A stretch of 63,420 bases of DNA from UBA7067 sp051880615 (GCA_051880615.1 JBJEOH010000014.1:1-63420), one strand, 5' to 3'; positions 1 through 8,628 are shown, numbered from the stretch's first letter. Program-made: numbers and translations. The notes: generated by a model from the letters alone, not told the origin.

Positions 1-47
1 TGCTGAATATATGCAAGAATATTCAGTATATGAAAAATAGCAAGGAA

Positions 48-75
48 CGCCCTCCAAAACCGGAGGGCGTTTTTC
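48..75 (+). terminator. Intrinsic terminator of an upstream gene
   Basis: An 8-bp perfect GC-rich stem (CGCCCTCC at 48-55 with GGAGGGCG at 62-69) and a short A-rich loop are followed by a T-run. It ends a transcript that enters from the left edge. Confidence 0.85.
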
Positions 76-96
76 TGTGGCGATAAATTAATACAC

Positions 97-125
97 TTGA
101 CACACGATAGTATAATTACTATAAT
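97..125 (+). promoter_or_regulatory. Sigma-A promoter of the XRE-cupin/acyl-CoA ligase operon
   Basis: A perfect TTGACA (97-102) is separated by 17 bp from a perfect TATAAT (120-125). The transcript would carry an AT-rich 5' leader of about 195 nt (131-325) in which I see no gene or recognisable riboswitch. Confidence 0.8.
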
Positions 126-325
126 TAATAAGAATTAATGCGGAATAAATCAATTAGAAGAATTTTTTCATCGATTAAGCAGCTAAGTACCTAATTAACA
201 AATTATGTCGACCTTAAAATACCTTTTCAATGTATTATTAAACTGCTCTGAGCTTTTCCTTGTTATTTAAACATAGATAAGTATTCAATATACTATAATA
301 TATCAACTGTAAAGGAGTAAAAAAT

Positions 326-901
326 ATGGAAGCTAAATTAGTGGAAACAGCAAGACGCATTCGTGGATTGCGCGAGCTTATGGATATTTCCCCAGAAGAA
401 ATGGCCGAAGCTACAGGAATGACAGTCGAGGAATACTCAAGGCTCGAAAGCGGAGAGTGCGATTTTGGCTTTACCTTCCTAAATAACTGCGCTGATAAGC
501 TCGGCGTTGATATTGTAGAACTTTTAACCGGAGAAAATCCGCACCTTTCTCATTACTCTGTAGTTCGCAAAGGTAAAGGGCTTGATATTAAGCGCCGTGC
601 CGGATTTAAATATGAACACCTTGGCTATCGTTTTAAAGATAAGCTTGCTGAGGTGTTTTATGTAACAGCACCGTATATTGAGCAAGAGCAGGACAGCCCA
701 ATTATCCTTTCTGTTCACGAGGGACAGGAGTTTGATTATATAATCAAGGGTAAGCTCAAGGTTGCACTGGAGGACCATATTGAGATTTTATCAGAGGGAG
801 ATTCAATTTATTACGACTCAAGCAGAGGTCACGGAATGATTGCAACAGGCGGCGAGGACTGTGAATTTTTAGCTGTAACTATCCACGCGCCAAAGAAATA
901 A
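326..901 (+). CDS. XRE-family HTH regulator with C-terminal cupin domain
   Basis: This is a 191-aa transcription factor. Residues about 8-62 form an XRE/Cro-type helix-turn-helix (MDISPEEMAEATGM is the turn region). Residues about 105-185 form a small cupin barrel (HEGQEFDYIIKGK, then SEGDSIYYDSSRGHG), which in this family senses a small ligand. The ATG start is preceded by AAAGGAG at a normal distance. It lies 24 bp upstream of an acyl-CoA ligase, and this HTH-cupin/AMP-ligase pair is a recurrent clostridial arrangement, so it probably regulates its partner in response to a substrate or acyl metabolite. The ligand is unknown. Confidence 0.9.
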   Translation: MEAKLVETARRIRGLRELMDISPEEMAEATGMTVEEYSRLESGECDFGFTFLNNCADKLGVDIVELLTGENPHLSHYSVVRKGKGLDIKRRAGFKYEHLGYRFKDKLAEVFYVTAPYIEQEQDSPIILSVHEGQEFDYIIKGKLKVALEDHIEILSEGDSIYYDSSRGHGMIATGGEDCEFLAVTIHAPKK

Positions 902-925
902 TATTATGTGTAAGAGGTAAGATAA

Positions 926-2575
926 ATGTTAAACATACATCAGAAATTTTGCAGAGAAACTTTCAAGGACGGACAGCTTGTTGATTTCAAGCCTGTTTAT
1001 GAAGATAATTTTAACTTTTCCTATGATGTAATTGACGAGATTGCTAAGGCTGAGCCGAATCGCCGCGCAATGGTTTGGTGTGATTCACACGGAAATGAAA
1101 GAACATTTACATTCAGCGATATTTCACGCTACAGTAGCAAAGCTGCAAATCTTTTCAAGTCAGTTGGAATCAAAAAAGGCGACACTGTTATGCTTGTTTT
1201 GAAGCGCCATTATCAATTCTGGTTTGCTTGCCTTGCTTTGCATAAGATAGGCGCTATCGGAATTCCCGCTACAAACCTTTTGACGAAGAAGGACTATGTG
1301 TATCGCTTTAATGCTGCTCATGTTTCGGCTGTTCTTGCAACCTCTGACGGTGATGTTCAGGAGCATATCGATGCGGCTGTTTCTGAATCTCCGACTTTAA
1401 AATATAAGTTCTCAATTAAAGGTAAGGGTTTGGATGACAGCTGGATTGATTTTGATGAAGAGATAGAAAAGCAAAGCGATGTTTTTCCGCGTGAGGATGT
1501 TCTTGCGACAGATCCAATGCTTTTATACTTCACCTCCGGTACAACAGGAATGCCAAAAATGGTTTATCACGACAACACCTATCCTCTTGGACATATAATT
1601 ACCGCAAAATATTGGCACAATGTTGACCCCGACGGACTTCATCTCACAATTTCAGATACAGGTTGGATGAAAGCGATGTGGGGCAAGCTGTACGGTCAGT
1701 GGCTTATGGAAGCAGCTATTTTTGTCTGTGATTTTGATAAGTTCGCACCTGCCGATTTGTTACCGCTTTTCGCAAAATACAATATTACAACCTTCTGTGC
1801 TCCGCCGACTATCTACCGTTTCTTTATACAGGAAGATTTGTCAAAATACGACCTTACAAGTCTTAAGTATGTCACAACTGCCGGCGAGGCGTTGAATCCG
1901 GAGGTTTTCAATAAGATTTATGAGGCAACAGGACTTAAACTGATGGAGGCTTTCGGACAGACTGAAACAACTCTCACACTCGGAAATCTTACCGGCTCAA
2001 ATCCGAAGCCCGGTTCAATGGGCAAGCCATCGCCGGGATACGAGGTTGAGCTTGTTGACCCGGAGGGTAATCCGGTCGATACAGGCGTTGTAGGCGAGGT
2101 TGTGCTTAAAACCGAGCATGGCAAGCCTTGCGGTATGTTCAACGGCTACTACCAGAATCCTGAGCTTACAAAGAGCGTTTGGTACAATGACCTCTACCAT
2201 ACAGGCGACACCGCATGGAAGGACGAGGACGGTTATTACTGGTATGTCGGCAGAACAGACGATATTATCAAGTCGTCGGGTTACCGTATCGGACCGTTTG
2301 AGATTGAAAGCGTTATTATGGAGATGCCGTGCTGTGCAGAGTGCGCTATAACAGGCGTACCTGACCCGATAAGAGGACAGGTTGTTAAGGCTACAATCGT
2401 GCTTGCTAAGGGCTTTGAGCCGAGCGAGGAGCTTAAAAAGGAAATCCAGACCTATGTTAAAAAGCAGACAGCACCGTATAAATACCCGAGAGTTGTCGAG
2501 TTTGTGGACGAGCTGCCAAAGACTATCAGCGGAAAAATCCGACGAGTTGAAATCCGCGGTGAAGATAAGAAATAA
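926..2575 (+). CDS. AMP-forming acyl-CoA synthetase
   Basis: This 549-aa adenylate-forming ligase activates a carboxylic acid with ATP to an acyl-adenylate, then transfers it to CoA. The phosphate-binding motif YFTSGTTGMPK is near residue 205, the hinge motif YVGRTDDIIKSSGYRIGP near 440, and the catalytic Lys lies in PKTISGKIRR near 530. Length and motifs fit the acetyl/medium-chain acyl-CoA synthetase group; the acid cannot be told from sequence alone. It is cotranscribed with the XRE-cupin regulator and ends at a strong terminator. Acetate, propionate, butyrate or an aromatic acid are all possible. Confidence 0.92.
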   Translation: MLNIHQKFCRETFKDGQLVDFKPVYEDNFNFSYDVIDEIAKAEPNRRAMVWCDSHGNERTFTFSDISRYSSKAANLFKSVGIKKGDTVMLVLKRHYQFWFACLALHKIGAIGIPATNLLTKKDYVYRFNAAHVSAVLATSDGDVQEHIDAAVSESPTLKYKFSIKGKGLDDSWIDFDEEIEKQSDVFPREDVLATDPMLLYFTSGTTGMPKMVYHDNTYPLGHIITAKYWHNVDPDGLHLTISDTGWMKAMWGKLYGQWLMEAAIFVCDFDKFAPADLLPLFAKYNITTFCAPPTIYRFFIQEDLSKYDLTSLKYVTTAGEALNPEVFNKIYEATGLKLMEAFGQTETTLTLGNLTGSNPKPGSMGKPSPGYEVELVDPEGNPVDTGVVGEVVLKTEHGKPCGMFNGYYQNPELTKSVWYNDLYHTGDTAWKDEDGYYWYVGRTDDIIKSSGYRIGPFEIESVIMEMPCCAECAITGVPDPIRGQVVKATIVLAKGFEPSEELKKEIQTYVKKQTAPYKYPRVVEFVDELPKTISGKIRRVEIRGEDKK

Positions 2576-2585
2576 GTATCAATAA

Positions 2586-2616
2586 AAAAGAGCGTTCTGT
2601 TTTCGGAACGCTCTTT
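2586..2616 (+). terminator. Intrinsic terminator after the acyl-CoA ligase
   Basis: The 9-bp stem AGAGCGTTC/GAACGCTCT with an 8-nt loop is flanked by an A-run upstream and TTT downstream. It closes the regulator-ligase operon. Confidence 0.85.
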
Positions 2617-2646
2617 AGTAAATATATATTATAATACGGAGGATTT

Positions 2647-3231
2647 ATGGAAATACCATCTGTTATAGATGCTGAAAAGCTTCTGTGTGAAGCAGAAAAA
2701 CTTAACCCCGGATTATGGGTTGAGCATAGCAGAACGGCTGGTTTTTGTGCAAAGAATATTGCTGAGAGATGTGATAACTTAGATTCTGACATTGCTTATG
2801 TTCTCGCTTTACTGCACGACATAGGCAGACGGAAAGGCATAATGGATATGAAACATATTTTATCCGGATATATCTTTATGCTTTCAGAAGGATATGAGGA
2901 CATTGCACGAATATGCTTAACACATTCATTCCCGTACAAAAATATAAAAGCATATAACGGACAAAACGATTGCAGTGAAGAAGAAACAGAGTTTATTCAG
3001 GATTTTCTTGAGAAAACGAAATATAATGACTATGACAGATTGATACAGCTGTGTGATGCAATTTCCTTACCTGACGGTCCTGCATATATCGAAAAAAGGC
3101 TTGTAGATGTTGTGTTAAGGCGTGGTTTTAATGATTATACCATACCGAAGTGGAAAGCATTTTTTGAATTAAAGGAATATTTTGACAGTAAAACACAGAC
3201 GGATATTTATAGCATATTAAATATAAAATAA
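2647..3231 (+). CDS. HD-domain metal-dependent phosphohydrolase
   Basis: This 194-aa protein has the HD superfamily signature: an early His (WVEHSRTAG), the metal-binding pair in ALLHDIGRRKG near residue 57, and a later conserved His/Asp region (CLTHSFPYKN, QLCDAISLPDG). HD proteins of this size hydrolyse nucleotides or phosphoesters; the substrate cannot be assigned. A GGAGG site lies just before the ATG. The gene stands alone between two terminators. Confidence 0.8.
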   Translation: MEIPSVIDAEKLLCEAEKLNPGLWVEHSRTAGFCAKNIAERCDNLDSDIAYVLALLHDIGRRKGIMDMKHILSGYIFMLSEGYEDIARICLTHSFPYKNIKAYNGQNDCSEEETEFIQDFLEKTKYNDYDRLIQLCDAISLPDGPAYIEKRLVDVVLRRGFNDYTIPKWKAFFELKEYFDSKTQTDIYSILNIK

Positions 3232-3267
3232 GCATCGTACAGTATATTGGATTTGAAAAGCAATTAT

Positions 3268-3371
3268 TAAAAGGAGCAGCCAAGCTGCGACAACCAAAAT
3301 TATTCATTATTCATCGTTCAATATTCATTTTTCATTAGCACAGATAATTCCTTGTTAGGAACTATCTGTGC
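3268..3371. repeat. Divergent copy of the dispersed intergenic repeat, plus a hairpin
   Basis: At 3273-3292 the core GAGCAGCCAAGCTGCGACAA matches the GAGCCGC-TTGCGGC-GACAACCA core seen elsewhere in the window. Here it is followed by ATTCATTATTCAT-like units instead of CACTCT units. A long imperfect hairpin (3338-3371, GCACAGATA paired with TATCTGTGC) follows directly. Confidence 0.55.
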
Positions 3372-3380
3372 ATAAAAAAA

Positions 3381-3401
3381 GGGCGGCACACTGTGCCGCC
3401 C
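3381..3401 (-). terminator. Terminator of gap
   Basis: The 9-bp stem GGGCGGCAC/GTGCCGCCC has a 3-nt loop. Read on the minus strand it is followed by seven T residues, so it ends the gap transcript. Confidence 0.88.
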
Positions 3402-3434
3402 GAAAATATTTCAGTAACTATAACTCTATTAAAA

Positions 3435-4463
3435 TTAAAGCTCTGCGAAATATTTGATTGTTCTAACCATCTGGCTTGTGTAGCTGTTCTCGTTGTCGTA
3501 CCAGGAAACAACCTGTACTTCATAAAGATCGTCAGCAATCTTTGATACCATTGTCTGAGTAGCGTCAAAGAGTGAGCCGTATCTCATACCGATAACATCA
3601 GAAGAAACAATCGGATCCTCGTTGTAGCCGAAAGACTCAGAAGCAGCAGCCTTCATAGCAGCGTTGATGCCCTCAACTGTAACATCTGTGCCCTTAACAA
3701 CAGCTGTGAGAATTGTTGTTGAACCTGTCGGAACAGGAACTCTCTGTGCAGAACCGATGAGCTTGCCGTTGAGCTCAGGAATAACAAGGCCGATAGCCTT
3801 AGCGGCGCCTGTTGAGTTCGGAACGATGTTAGCAGCGCCTGCTCTTGCTCTTCTGAGGTCGCCCTTTCTGTGCGGACCGTCAAGAATCATCTGGTCGCCT
3901 GTGTAAGCGTGAATTGTGCTCATGATACCGCTCTGGATTTCAGCATACTTGTTAAGAGTATCAGCCATCGGAGCGAGGCAGTTTGTTGTGCATGATGCAG
4001 CAGAAATGATTGTATCATCAGTTGTAAGAGTTTTCTCGTTTACGCTGTAAACGATAGTCTTAAGGTCGTTGCCTGCAGGAGCAGAAATAACAACCTTCTT
4101 AGCGCCAGCGTCAATGTGAGCCTGGCTCTTAGCCTTTGAGCAGTAGAAGCCTGTGCACTCGAGTACTACATCTACGCCGATTTCGCCCCAAGGAAGCTCA
4201 GCAGCGTTTGGCTTAGCATAAATTGTGATTTCCTTACCGTCAACGATGATTGAGTTCTCGCCGGCCTCAACAGTGTGAAGGTTCTCGCCGATTCTTCCGC
4301 AATAACCGCCCTGTGCTGTGTCGTACTTAAGAAGGTCTGCAAGCATCTTAGGATCTGTAAGATCGTTGATTGCAACAACTTCGTAACCCTCTGCACCAAA
4401 CATCTGTCTGAATGCAAGACGACCGATGCGGCCGAAACCGTTAATAGCAACTTTAACTGACAT
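3435..4463 (-). CDS. gap: Glyceraldehyde-3-phosphate dehydrogenase (type I)
   Basis: This 342-aa glycolytic enzyme oxidises glyceraldehyde 3-phosphate to 1,3-bisphosphoglycerate with NAD. The Rossmann motif NGFGRIGR is at residues 8-15, Asp34 in INDLTD favours NAD, and the catalytic Cys158 lies in ASCTTNCLAP. The C-terminal SWYDNE motif is intact. The gene is monocistronic, with AGGAGG before the ATG, its own promoter and its own terminator. An inverted repeat over the -10 box suggests repressor control. Confidence 0.97.
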   Translation of the reverse strand: MSVKVAINGFGRIGRLAFRQMFGAEGYEVVAINDLTDPKMLADLLKYDTAQGGYCGRIGENLHTVEAGENSIIVDGKEITIYAKPNAAELPWGEIGVDVVLECTGFYCSKAKSQAHIDAGAKKVVISAPAGNDLKTIVYSVNEKTLTTDDTIISAASCTTNCLAPMADTLNKYAEIQSGIMSTIHAYTGDQMILDGPHRKGDLRRARAGAANIVPNSTGAAKAIGLVIPELNGKLIGSAQRVPVPTGSTTILTAVVKGTDVTVEGINAAMKAAASESFGYNEDPIVSSDVIGMRYGSLFDATQTMVSKIADDLYEVQVVSWYDNENSYTSQMVRTIKYFAEL

Positions 4464-4517
4464 AATGATTTACCTCCTGTGTTTTGCAAAACTTTTTGAT
4501 AGAATTGCTATCTATAA

Positions 4518-4560
4518 ATCATAGCAATACTATGATAAAGCATTTTAAGGAAGAATACAA
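4518..4560 (-). promoter_or_regulatory. gap promoter with overlapping operator-like palindrome
   Basis: On the minus strand TTGTAT (4555-4560) and TATCAT (4532-4537) are 17 bp apart. The -10 box is overlapped by the perfect inverted repeat ATCATAG-TATTG-CTATGAT (4518-4536), the expected position for a repressor. An alternative -35/-10 pair (TTGTCA, TAAAAT) lies slightly upstream. Confidence 0.5.
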
Positions 4561-4786
4561 GTCTTTGACAAAAATTTAACAAAAAATTTTCTATTGTTTG
4601 AAAAAATGCCGTTTGAAGCGTTATATTATTCGTAATTAGAAAAATAAGAACACTTTATTAAACGCTTGTCACCTTGCTACCTGTTTATTTTTGACGCTTT
4701 TTTCTCATATATTTATGCGATTCTCTGTTTTAAATAAATTTATTCTGATAAATGTATAATATTTACCAAATCATACCTTACCTTGC

Positions 4787-4815
4787 TTGACAATTTGTCA
4801 ATTTACAGTTAAAAT
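4787..4815 (+). promoter_or_regulatory. Strong sigma-A promoter upstream of rny
   Basis: A perfect TTGACA (4787-4792), a 17-bp spacer and TAAAAT (4810-4815). It predicts an unusually long leader of about 285 nt before rny. Between this and the gap promoter (4561-4786) I see only AT-rich sequence. Confidence 0.75.
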
Positions 4816-4821
4816 AGTAAA

Positions 4822-5106
4822 GGATATATTATGTGTATCAGTAAAGGGAAACAGATACAAACGGATAATCCAAACCGCGCGTGCGGTATATCATTTTTGC
4901 ACGGCTCTTTAAGGCGCCGTTATTATATAGATAAACTAATTATTGTTTTGAAAATTCCATAACATTGAATGGATTTCATTTTTTAAACCGTTTTGAGTTT
5001 ATTTAGTATATTACAATTTAATATGGGTAATAACGGCATCTTCAGGGCTGTTGAACTTTGAAATTGTTTTTTAGAAATCAACAAAACTTAAGGAGGTGTC
5101 ATTCAG
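4822..5106 (+). promoter_or_regulatory. Structured 5' leader of rny
   Basis: The leader contains a TGTATC/GATACA hairpin (about 4833-4858), a CCGC-GCGT-GCGG hairpin (about 4876-4887) and CGGC/GCCG pairing (about 4903-4920), then AT-rich sequence and an AAGGAGGTG ribosome-binding site. It does not match any riboswitch consensus I know. It overlaps the small frame at 4831-4962. Confidence 0.35.
4831..4962 (+). CDS. Possible 43-aa leader peptide
   Basis: An ATG lies 16 nt after the -10 box of a near-consensus promoter and 8 nt after AAAGGA. It opens a 43-codon frame (MCISKGKQIQTDNPN to LIIVLKIP). The peptide is basic in its second half (SLRRRYY) and matches no family known to me. It could be a regulatory leader peptide for rny, or a chance frame within a structured RNA. 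Confidence 0.3.
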   Translation: MCISKGKQIQTDNPNRACGISFLHGSLRRRYYIDKLIIVLKIP

Positions 5107-6660
5107 ATGGAGTTATGGTTAGAAATCTTGCTTCTGGTTATTGTTGCTGTTGTATGTAGCGGCATTGGCTTTTTTATGGGAATCAAGCACAGAAAAAAGA
5201 TTGCCGAGGCTGAAATAGGTTCAGCCGAGCAGGAGGCAAAGCGAATTGTCAGCGAAGCGCTGAAAACCGCTGAAGCAAAGAAAAAGGAAACCATATTAGA
5301 AGGTAAGGACGAGCTTCACCGTCTTAGAAACGAATCTGAAAAAGAACTTGCCGAGAGAAGAAGAGAGGTTCAGCGTCAGGAGAGAAGAATGCAGAACAAG
5401 GAAGAAACTCTTGACAGAAAGCTTGAAAATCTTGAGGCAAAGGAAGAAAATGTTGCAAAAAGGTTAAAAGCCGCCGATGAGCGATTTGCAGAGGCGGAAA
5501 AGGTTAAGAAGAGCCAGTTTGAGGTTCTTGAAAAAATTTCAGGCTTTACAGCCGAACAGGCTAAGGCGCATTTGTTGAGTCAGCTTGACAGTGAGCTGAC
5601 ACACGAAAAGGCGACAAAGATTCTTGACTATGAGCAGCAGCTCAAGGAGGAATCGGACAAAATAGCAAGAAAGATAATTTCACTCGCTATTCAGCGCTGC
5701 GCTGCTGATCAGGTTGCCGAGGCAACCGTATCTGTCGTTCCTCTGCCGAATGACGAAATGAAGGGACGCATCATCGGTCGTGAGGGCCGTAATATACGCA
5801 CTATTGAAACGCTTACAGGCGTTGACCTTATAATTGACGACACGCCCGAGGCTATTACGCTGTCGTGCTTTGAGCCTGTAAGAAGAGAGATTGCAAGAAT
5901 TGCGCTTGAAAAGCTCATCACTGACGGACGAATTCATCCGGCTCGTATTGAAGAGATGGTTGAAAAGGCAAGACGCGAGGTTGAGCATACAATCAAGCAG
6001 GAGGGCGAAAGAACAGTTATCGAGGCAGGCGTAAACGGTATTCATCCGGAGCTTGTTAAGCTTTTGGGCAGACTGCGTTATCGCACAAGCTACGGTCAGA
6101 ATGTTCTGAATCACTCATTAGAGGTTTCATATATTGCCGGTATGATGGCGAGCGAGCTGGGGCTTGACCCGACTATCGCAAAGCGCGCCGGTCTTTTGCA
6201 CGATATTGGTAAGGCGCTTGACCACGAAATGGAAGGCTCGCACATTGAGCTTGGCGTTGAGGTGTGCCGCAAGTATAAGGAGAGCGAAGCTGTTATCCAC
6301 GCTATACACGCTCACCACGGCGATGTCGAGGCTAAAACTATTGTTGCCTGTCTTGTTCAGGCGGCTGACGCAATTTCTGCGGCTCGTCCCGGAGCAAGGC
6401 GCGAAAACCTTGAAAATTATATCAAGCGTTTGCAAAAGCTTGAGGAGGTTGCTTCTTCGTTTGAAGGCGTTGAAAGCTGTTATGCTATTCAGGCAGGCCG
6501 TGAAATCAGAGTTCTTGTTAAGCCTGAGGTTGTCAACGACGAGAGGATGGTTCCTCTTTCAAGAGAGATTTGTCAGAAAATTGAATCTGACCTTGAGTAT
6601 CCGGGTCAGATTAAAGTCAATATTATCCGCGAGAGCAGAGCGGTTAATTTTGCAAAATAA
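5107..6660 (+). CDS. rny: Ribonuclease Y
   Basis: This 517-aa membrane-anchored endoribonuclease initiates mRNA decay in Firmicutes. An N-terminal membrane helix (residues about 2-24) is followed by a long charged coiled coil (about 30-190). A KH domain follows (GRIIGREGRNIRTIE near 220), then an HD phosphodiesterase domain with LLHDIGKALDHE near 365 and IHAHHGDVE near 400. Length and order match the family exactly. AAGGAGGTG precedes the ATG. It ends at an intrinsic terminator. Confidence 0.97.
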   Translation: MELWLEILLLVIVAVVCSGIGFFMGIKHRKKIAEAEIGSAEQEAKRIVSEALKTAEAKKKETILEGKDELHRLRNESEKELAERRREVQRQERRMQNKEETLDRKLENLEAKEENVAKRLKAADERFAEAEKVKKSQFEVLEKISGFTAEQAKAHLLSQLDSELTHEKATKILDYEQQLKEESDKIARKIISLAIQRCAADQVAEATVSVVPLPNDEMKGRIIGREGRNIRTIETLTGVDLIIDDTPEAITLSCFEPVRREIARIALEKLITDGRIHPARIEEMVEKARREVEHTIKQEGERTVIEAGVNGIHPELVKLLGRLRYRTSYGQNVLNHSLEVSYIAGMMASELGLDPTIAKRAGLLHDIGKALDHEMEGSHIELGVEVCRKYKESEAVIHAIHAHHGDVEAKTIVACLVQAADAISAARPGARRENLENYIKRLQKLEEVASSFEGVESCYAIQAGREIRVLVKPEVVNDERMVPLSREICQKIESDLEYPGQIKVNIIRESRAVNFAK

Positions 6661-6678
6661 AATAATAATTATAATAAT

Positions 6679-6710
6679 GCCGGACGAGGGAAGCTTCGTC
6701 CGGCGTTTTG
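6679..6710 (+). terminator. Intrinsic terminator of rny
   Basis: The 9-bp stem GCCGGACGA/TCGTCCGGC (6679-6687 with 6696-6704) is followed by GTTTTG. Confidence 0.88.
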
Positions 6711-6799
6711 TTTTCAGCGAAGCTGAAAACAATGAAATAAATCCCGCAAGGGATTTATGAAATATCGCTTCGCTATGAAATATTTGCCTGCGGCAAATG
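6710..6799. repeat. Cluster of short palindromes (REP-like)
   Basis: Four back-to-back palindromes: 6710-6730 (GTTTTCAG/CTGAAAAC), 6737-6758 (ATAAATCCC-GCAA-GGGATTTAT), an imperfect one around 6761-6777, and 6781-6798 (ATTTGCC/GGCAAAT). They are separated by GAAAT spacers. This is a REP-like intergenic array without coding capacity. Confidence 0.6.
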
Positions 6800-6875
6800 T
6801 TAAGGTTGTCGTAGCTACGCTGCTCATTATAATTAAGAAGAAATATACCGTTCCGGCAGAAATCCGAAACGAGGT

Positions 6876-6990
6876 TGTAGGGAACACTCTTGAGTGTTCC
6901 GGTTCGAACCGCTGAATATTATACTTTATTATGAGATTGTTAAAATCGTAGTATCTGTTCACACCCGGAACGGTCAAGACCGTTCCCTAC
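6876..6990. repeat. MITE-like element with terminal inverted repeats
   Basis: GTAGGGAAC begins a hairpin (GAACACTCTTGAGTGTTC) at 6877-6902. A mirror hairpin (CCGGAACGGTCAAGACCGTTCC) ends in GTTCCCTAC at 6965-6990. The two ends are inverted relative to each other and bracket about 60 bp of AT-rich, non-coding DNA, as in a miniature inverted-repeat element. Confidence 0.5.
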
Positions 6991-7000
6991 GAACTCACTG

Positions 7001-7083
7001 CCTTGTAACGGGTATTTCTTCATTCAAGAGCCGCTTGCGGCGACAACCACATCTCCACTCTTCACTCTCAACTCTCCACTCTG
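7001..7083 (+). repeat. Dispersed CACTCT repeat, copy A
   Basis: CCTTGTAACGGGTATTTCTT leads into GAGCCGCTTGCGGCGACAAC, then a pyrimidine tract built of CTCCACTCTT/CACTCTCAACTCT units. The same order occurs near 16.2, 29.8 and 41.6 kb. Confidence 0.65.
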
Positions 7084-7089
7084 AAAACA

Positions 7090-8628
7090 TCATTTTCTCA
7101 CTGCTTTTGGTGAAATATACGAGCGCAAATCAAGCTCGCTCTTGCTTACTGCTCCTACTGCGCATATAAGAGCAAGATAAATCAGCAGGCTCAACAGCAG
7201 GAGAAAAACAGTGAAAAAGGTGTTTTGTAATAACGGCATGAAGTGCTGAAGTACGGATAAAACTGTGCAGGGTAATGCGGCGCAAACAAGCGGCTTGATT
7301 ATCCAGTCTACTGTCTTGAAATTAACCTCGCTGACCTTGATGAGCCGCATAAGACTGAGCCCTGTGTTTAAAATGCCGCTGATAAAATAAACAATGATAA
7401 GACCTTTTATTCCGAAAATAGGCAGCAGCAGGATAATCAGCCCCACACGAACGGTTGAGTCTATTATATTGTATGTAAGATAGTGCAGTTGTTCGTTTAA
7501 TCCTTTAAGCATACCGTCAATTACCGAGTCGAGATAAAACAGCGGTACAATCGGCGCAAGTACACGGATATATGCGTTTACCTCGCTTTCACGGAACAGC
7601 ATTGTTCCGATGCTGTCGGAGAACAGGAAGAATATTACAGCGGCTGGAGCCGAAAAAAGAAAAGCGAAACGCAGCACCTTTTCGGTCATATGGCGAATGG
7701 AGTTTTTGCGAACGGTTGCGGCGGCATCGGCAAGCTCGGGAATCATCAGCGTTGAAAACGAAAGCAGAAAGGCAGACGGAAAGGTTAAAAGCGGCATAGC
7801 CATACCTGCGATTATACCGTATTTTGATAGGGAATCGTTTACGGAGTGACCGTAGCCCGAAAGTCCCTTTGGAATAAGCACATTTTCTGCTGCCGACAAG
7901 CCGTTTCGCACTGTTGAAGAAAGTGTGACGGGAACGCCGATTGAAACAGCCTTGCGGAAAAAGCCTGTTGTGCTGCAATTACAGGCGTTAATTATCTTTA
8001 CATCGCGTCGGTAAAGATAATAAGTGTATATGAATGATAAAACCTCCGCTCCTGTTGCGCCGAGAGCAACAGCGCAGCAGGCGTATTCTATGCCCATTGG
8101 TGCGAGCGTGCCTGCAAGTGCGGCAAAAATCACTATCTCGGCAACTTGCTCTAAAAGCTGCTCGCTTGCTGTTATATATGCCTTTCTTCGCGCGTAGAAA
8201 TAGCCCCTGAAGCAGGCAGAAAGCGCCAGAAACGGCAGACCGAGCGCCATAACGCGCAGCGATAAAGCGGCTCTTGAATCACCGAGGATATTCTCACAAA
8301 TCGGAATTGAAAAAAGGTATAATACTGCCGCTGCTGCAAGGCTTAACGCCAATGCGGAATAAAGGCAAAGAGTAGTAAATCGTCTGCCCTTTGCATTTTC
8401 ACCTCTTGCAAAGCACTCTGTTACGGTGCGCGTAGCTATCAGCGTTATGCCCGAGGTTGAAAAGGTGACGCAGAAAAAATAAATTGAGCAAATCAGCTGA
8501 TAAAGCCCGATTCCGTTTGAGCCAATGGTGTTTGACATATACACACGAAAGCCCATTCCGAGCGTCCTTGACAACAGCGCCGAGCCTGTCATAATTGCAG
8601 CGTTAATAAAAAATCTTCTTTTTCTCAC
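7090..8628 (-). CDS. SpoVB-like polysaccharide flippase (MOP superfamily)
   Basis: This 512-aa polytopic membrane protein has about 14 predicted helices and MOP/MATE-type organisation. The N-terminal FINAAIMTGSALLSRTLGM resembles stage V sporulation protein B and related lipid-linked oligosaccharide flippases (MurJ/Wzx relatives). It probably moves a peptidoglycan or cortex precursor across the membrane. Translation starts at GTG (8626-8628), with AGGAG upstream. It is divergent from the ABC exporter. Paralogues of the group exist in many clostridia, so a general polysaccharide transporter is the alternative. Confidence 0.82.
   Translation of the reverse strand: MRKRRFFINAAIMTGSALLSRTLGMGFRVYMSNTIGSNGIGLYQLICSIYFFCVTFSTSGITLIATRTVTECFARGENAKGRRFTTLCLYSALALSLAAAAVLYLFSIPICENILGDSRAALSLRVMALGLPFLALSACFRGYFYARRKAYITASEQLLEQVAEIVIFAALAGTLAPMGIEYACCAVALGATGAEVLSFIYTYYLYRRDVKIINACNCSTTGFFRKAVSIGVPVTLSSTVRNGLSAAENVLIPKGLSGYGHSVNDSLSKYGIIAGMAMPLLTFPSAFLLSFSTLMIPELADAAATVRKNSIRHMTEKVLRFAFLFSAPAAVIFFLFSDSIGTMLFRESEVNAYIRVLAPIVPLFYLDSVIDGMLKGLNEQLHYLTYNIIDSTVRVGLIILLLPIFGIKGLIIVYFISGILNTGLSLMRLIKVSEVNFKTVDWIIKPLVCAALPCTVLSVLQHFMPLLQNTFFTVFLLLLSLLIYLALICAVGAVSKSELDLRSYISPKAVRK

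Noticed and set aside
4822..4935. Known riboswitch classes (purine, TPP, FMN, SAM, c-di-GMP, preQ1, fluoride, T-box)
   Set aside because: None of the conserved core sequences I know for these classes is present in the rny leader.
5680..6114. 144-codon frame on the minus strand
   Set aside because: Antisense to rny and without family features; an artefact of codon bias in the real gene.
6164..6760. 198-codon frame on the plus strand overlapping rny
   Set aside because: It is out of frame with rny, Leu/Arg-rich, and runs through the terminator and palindrome cluster.
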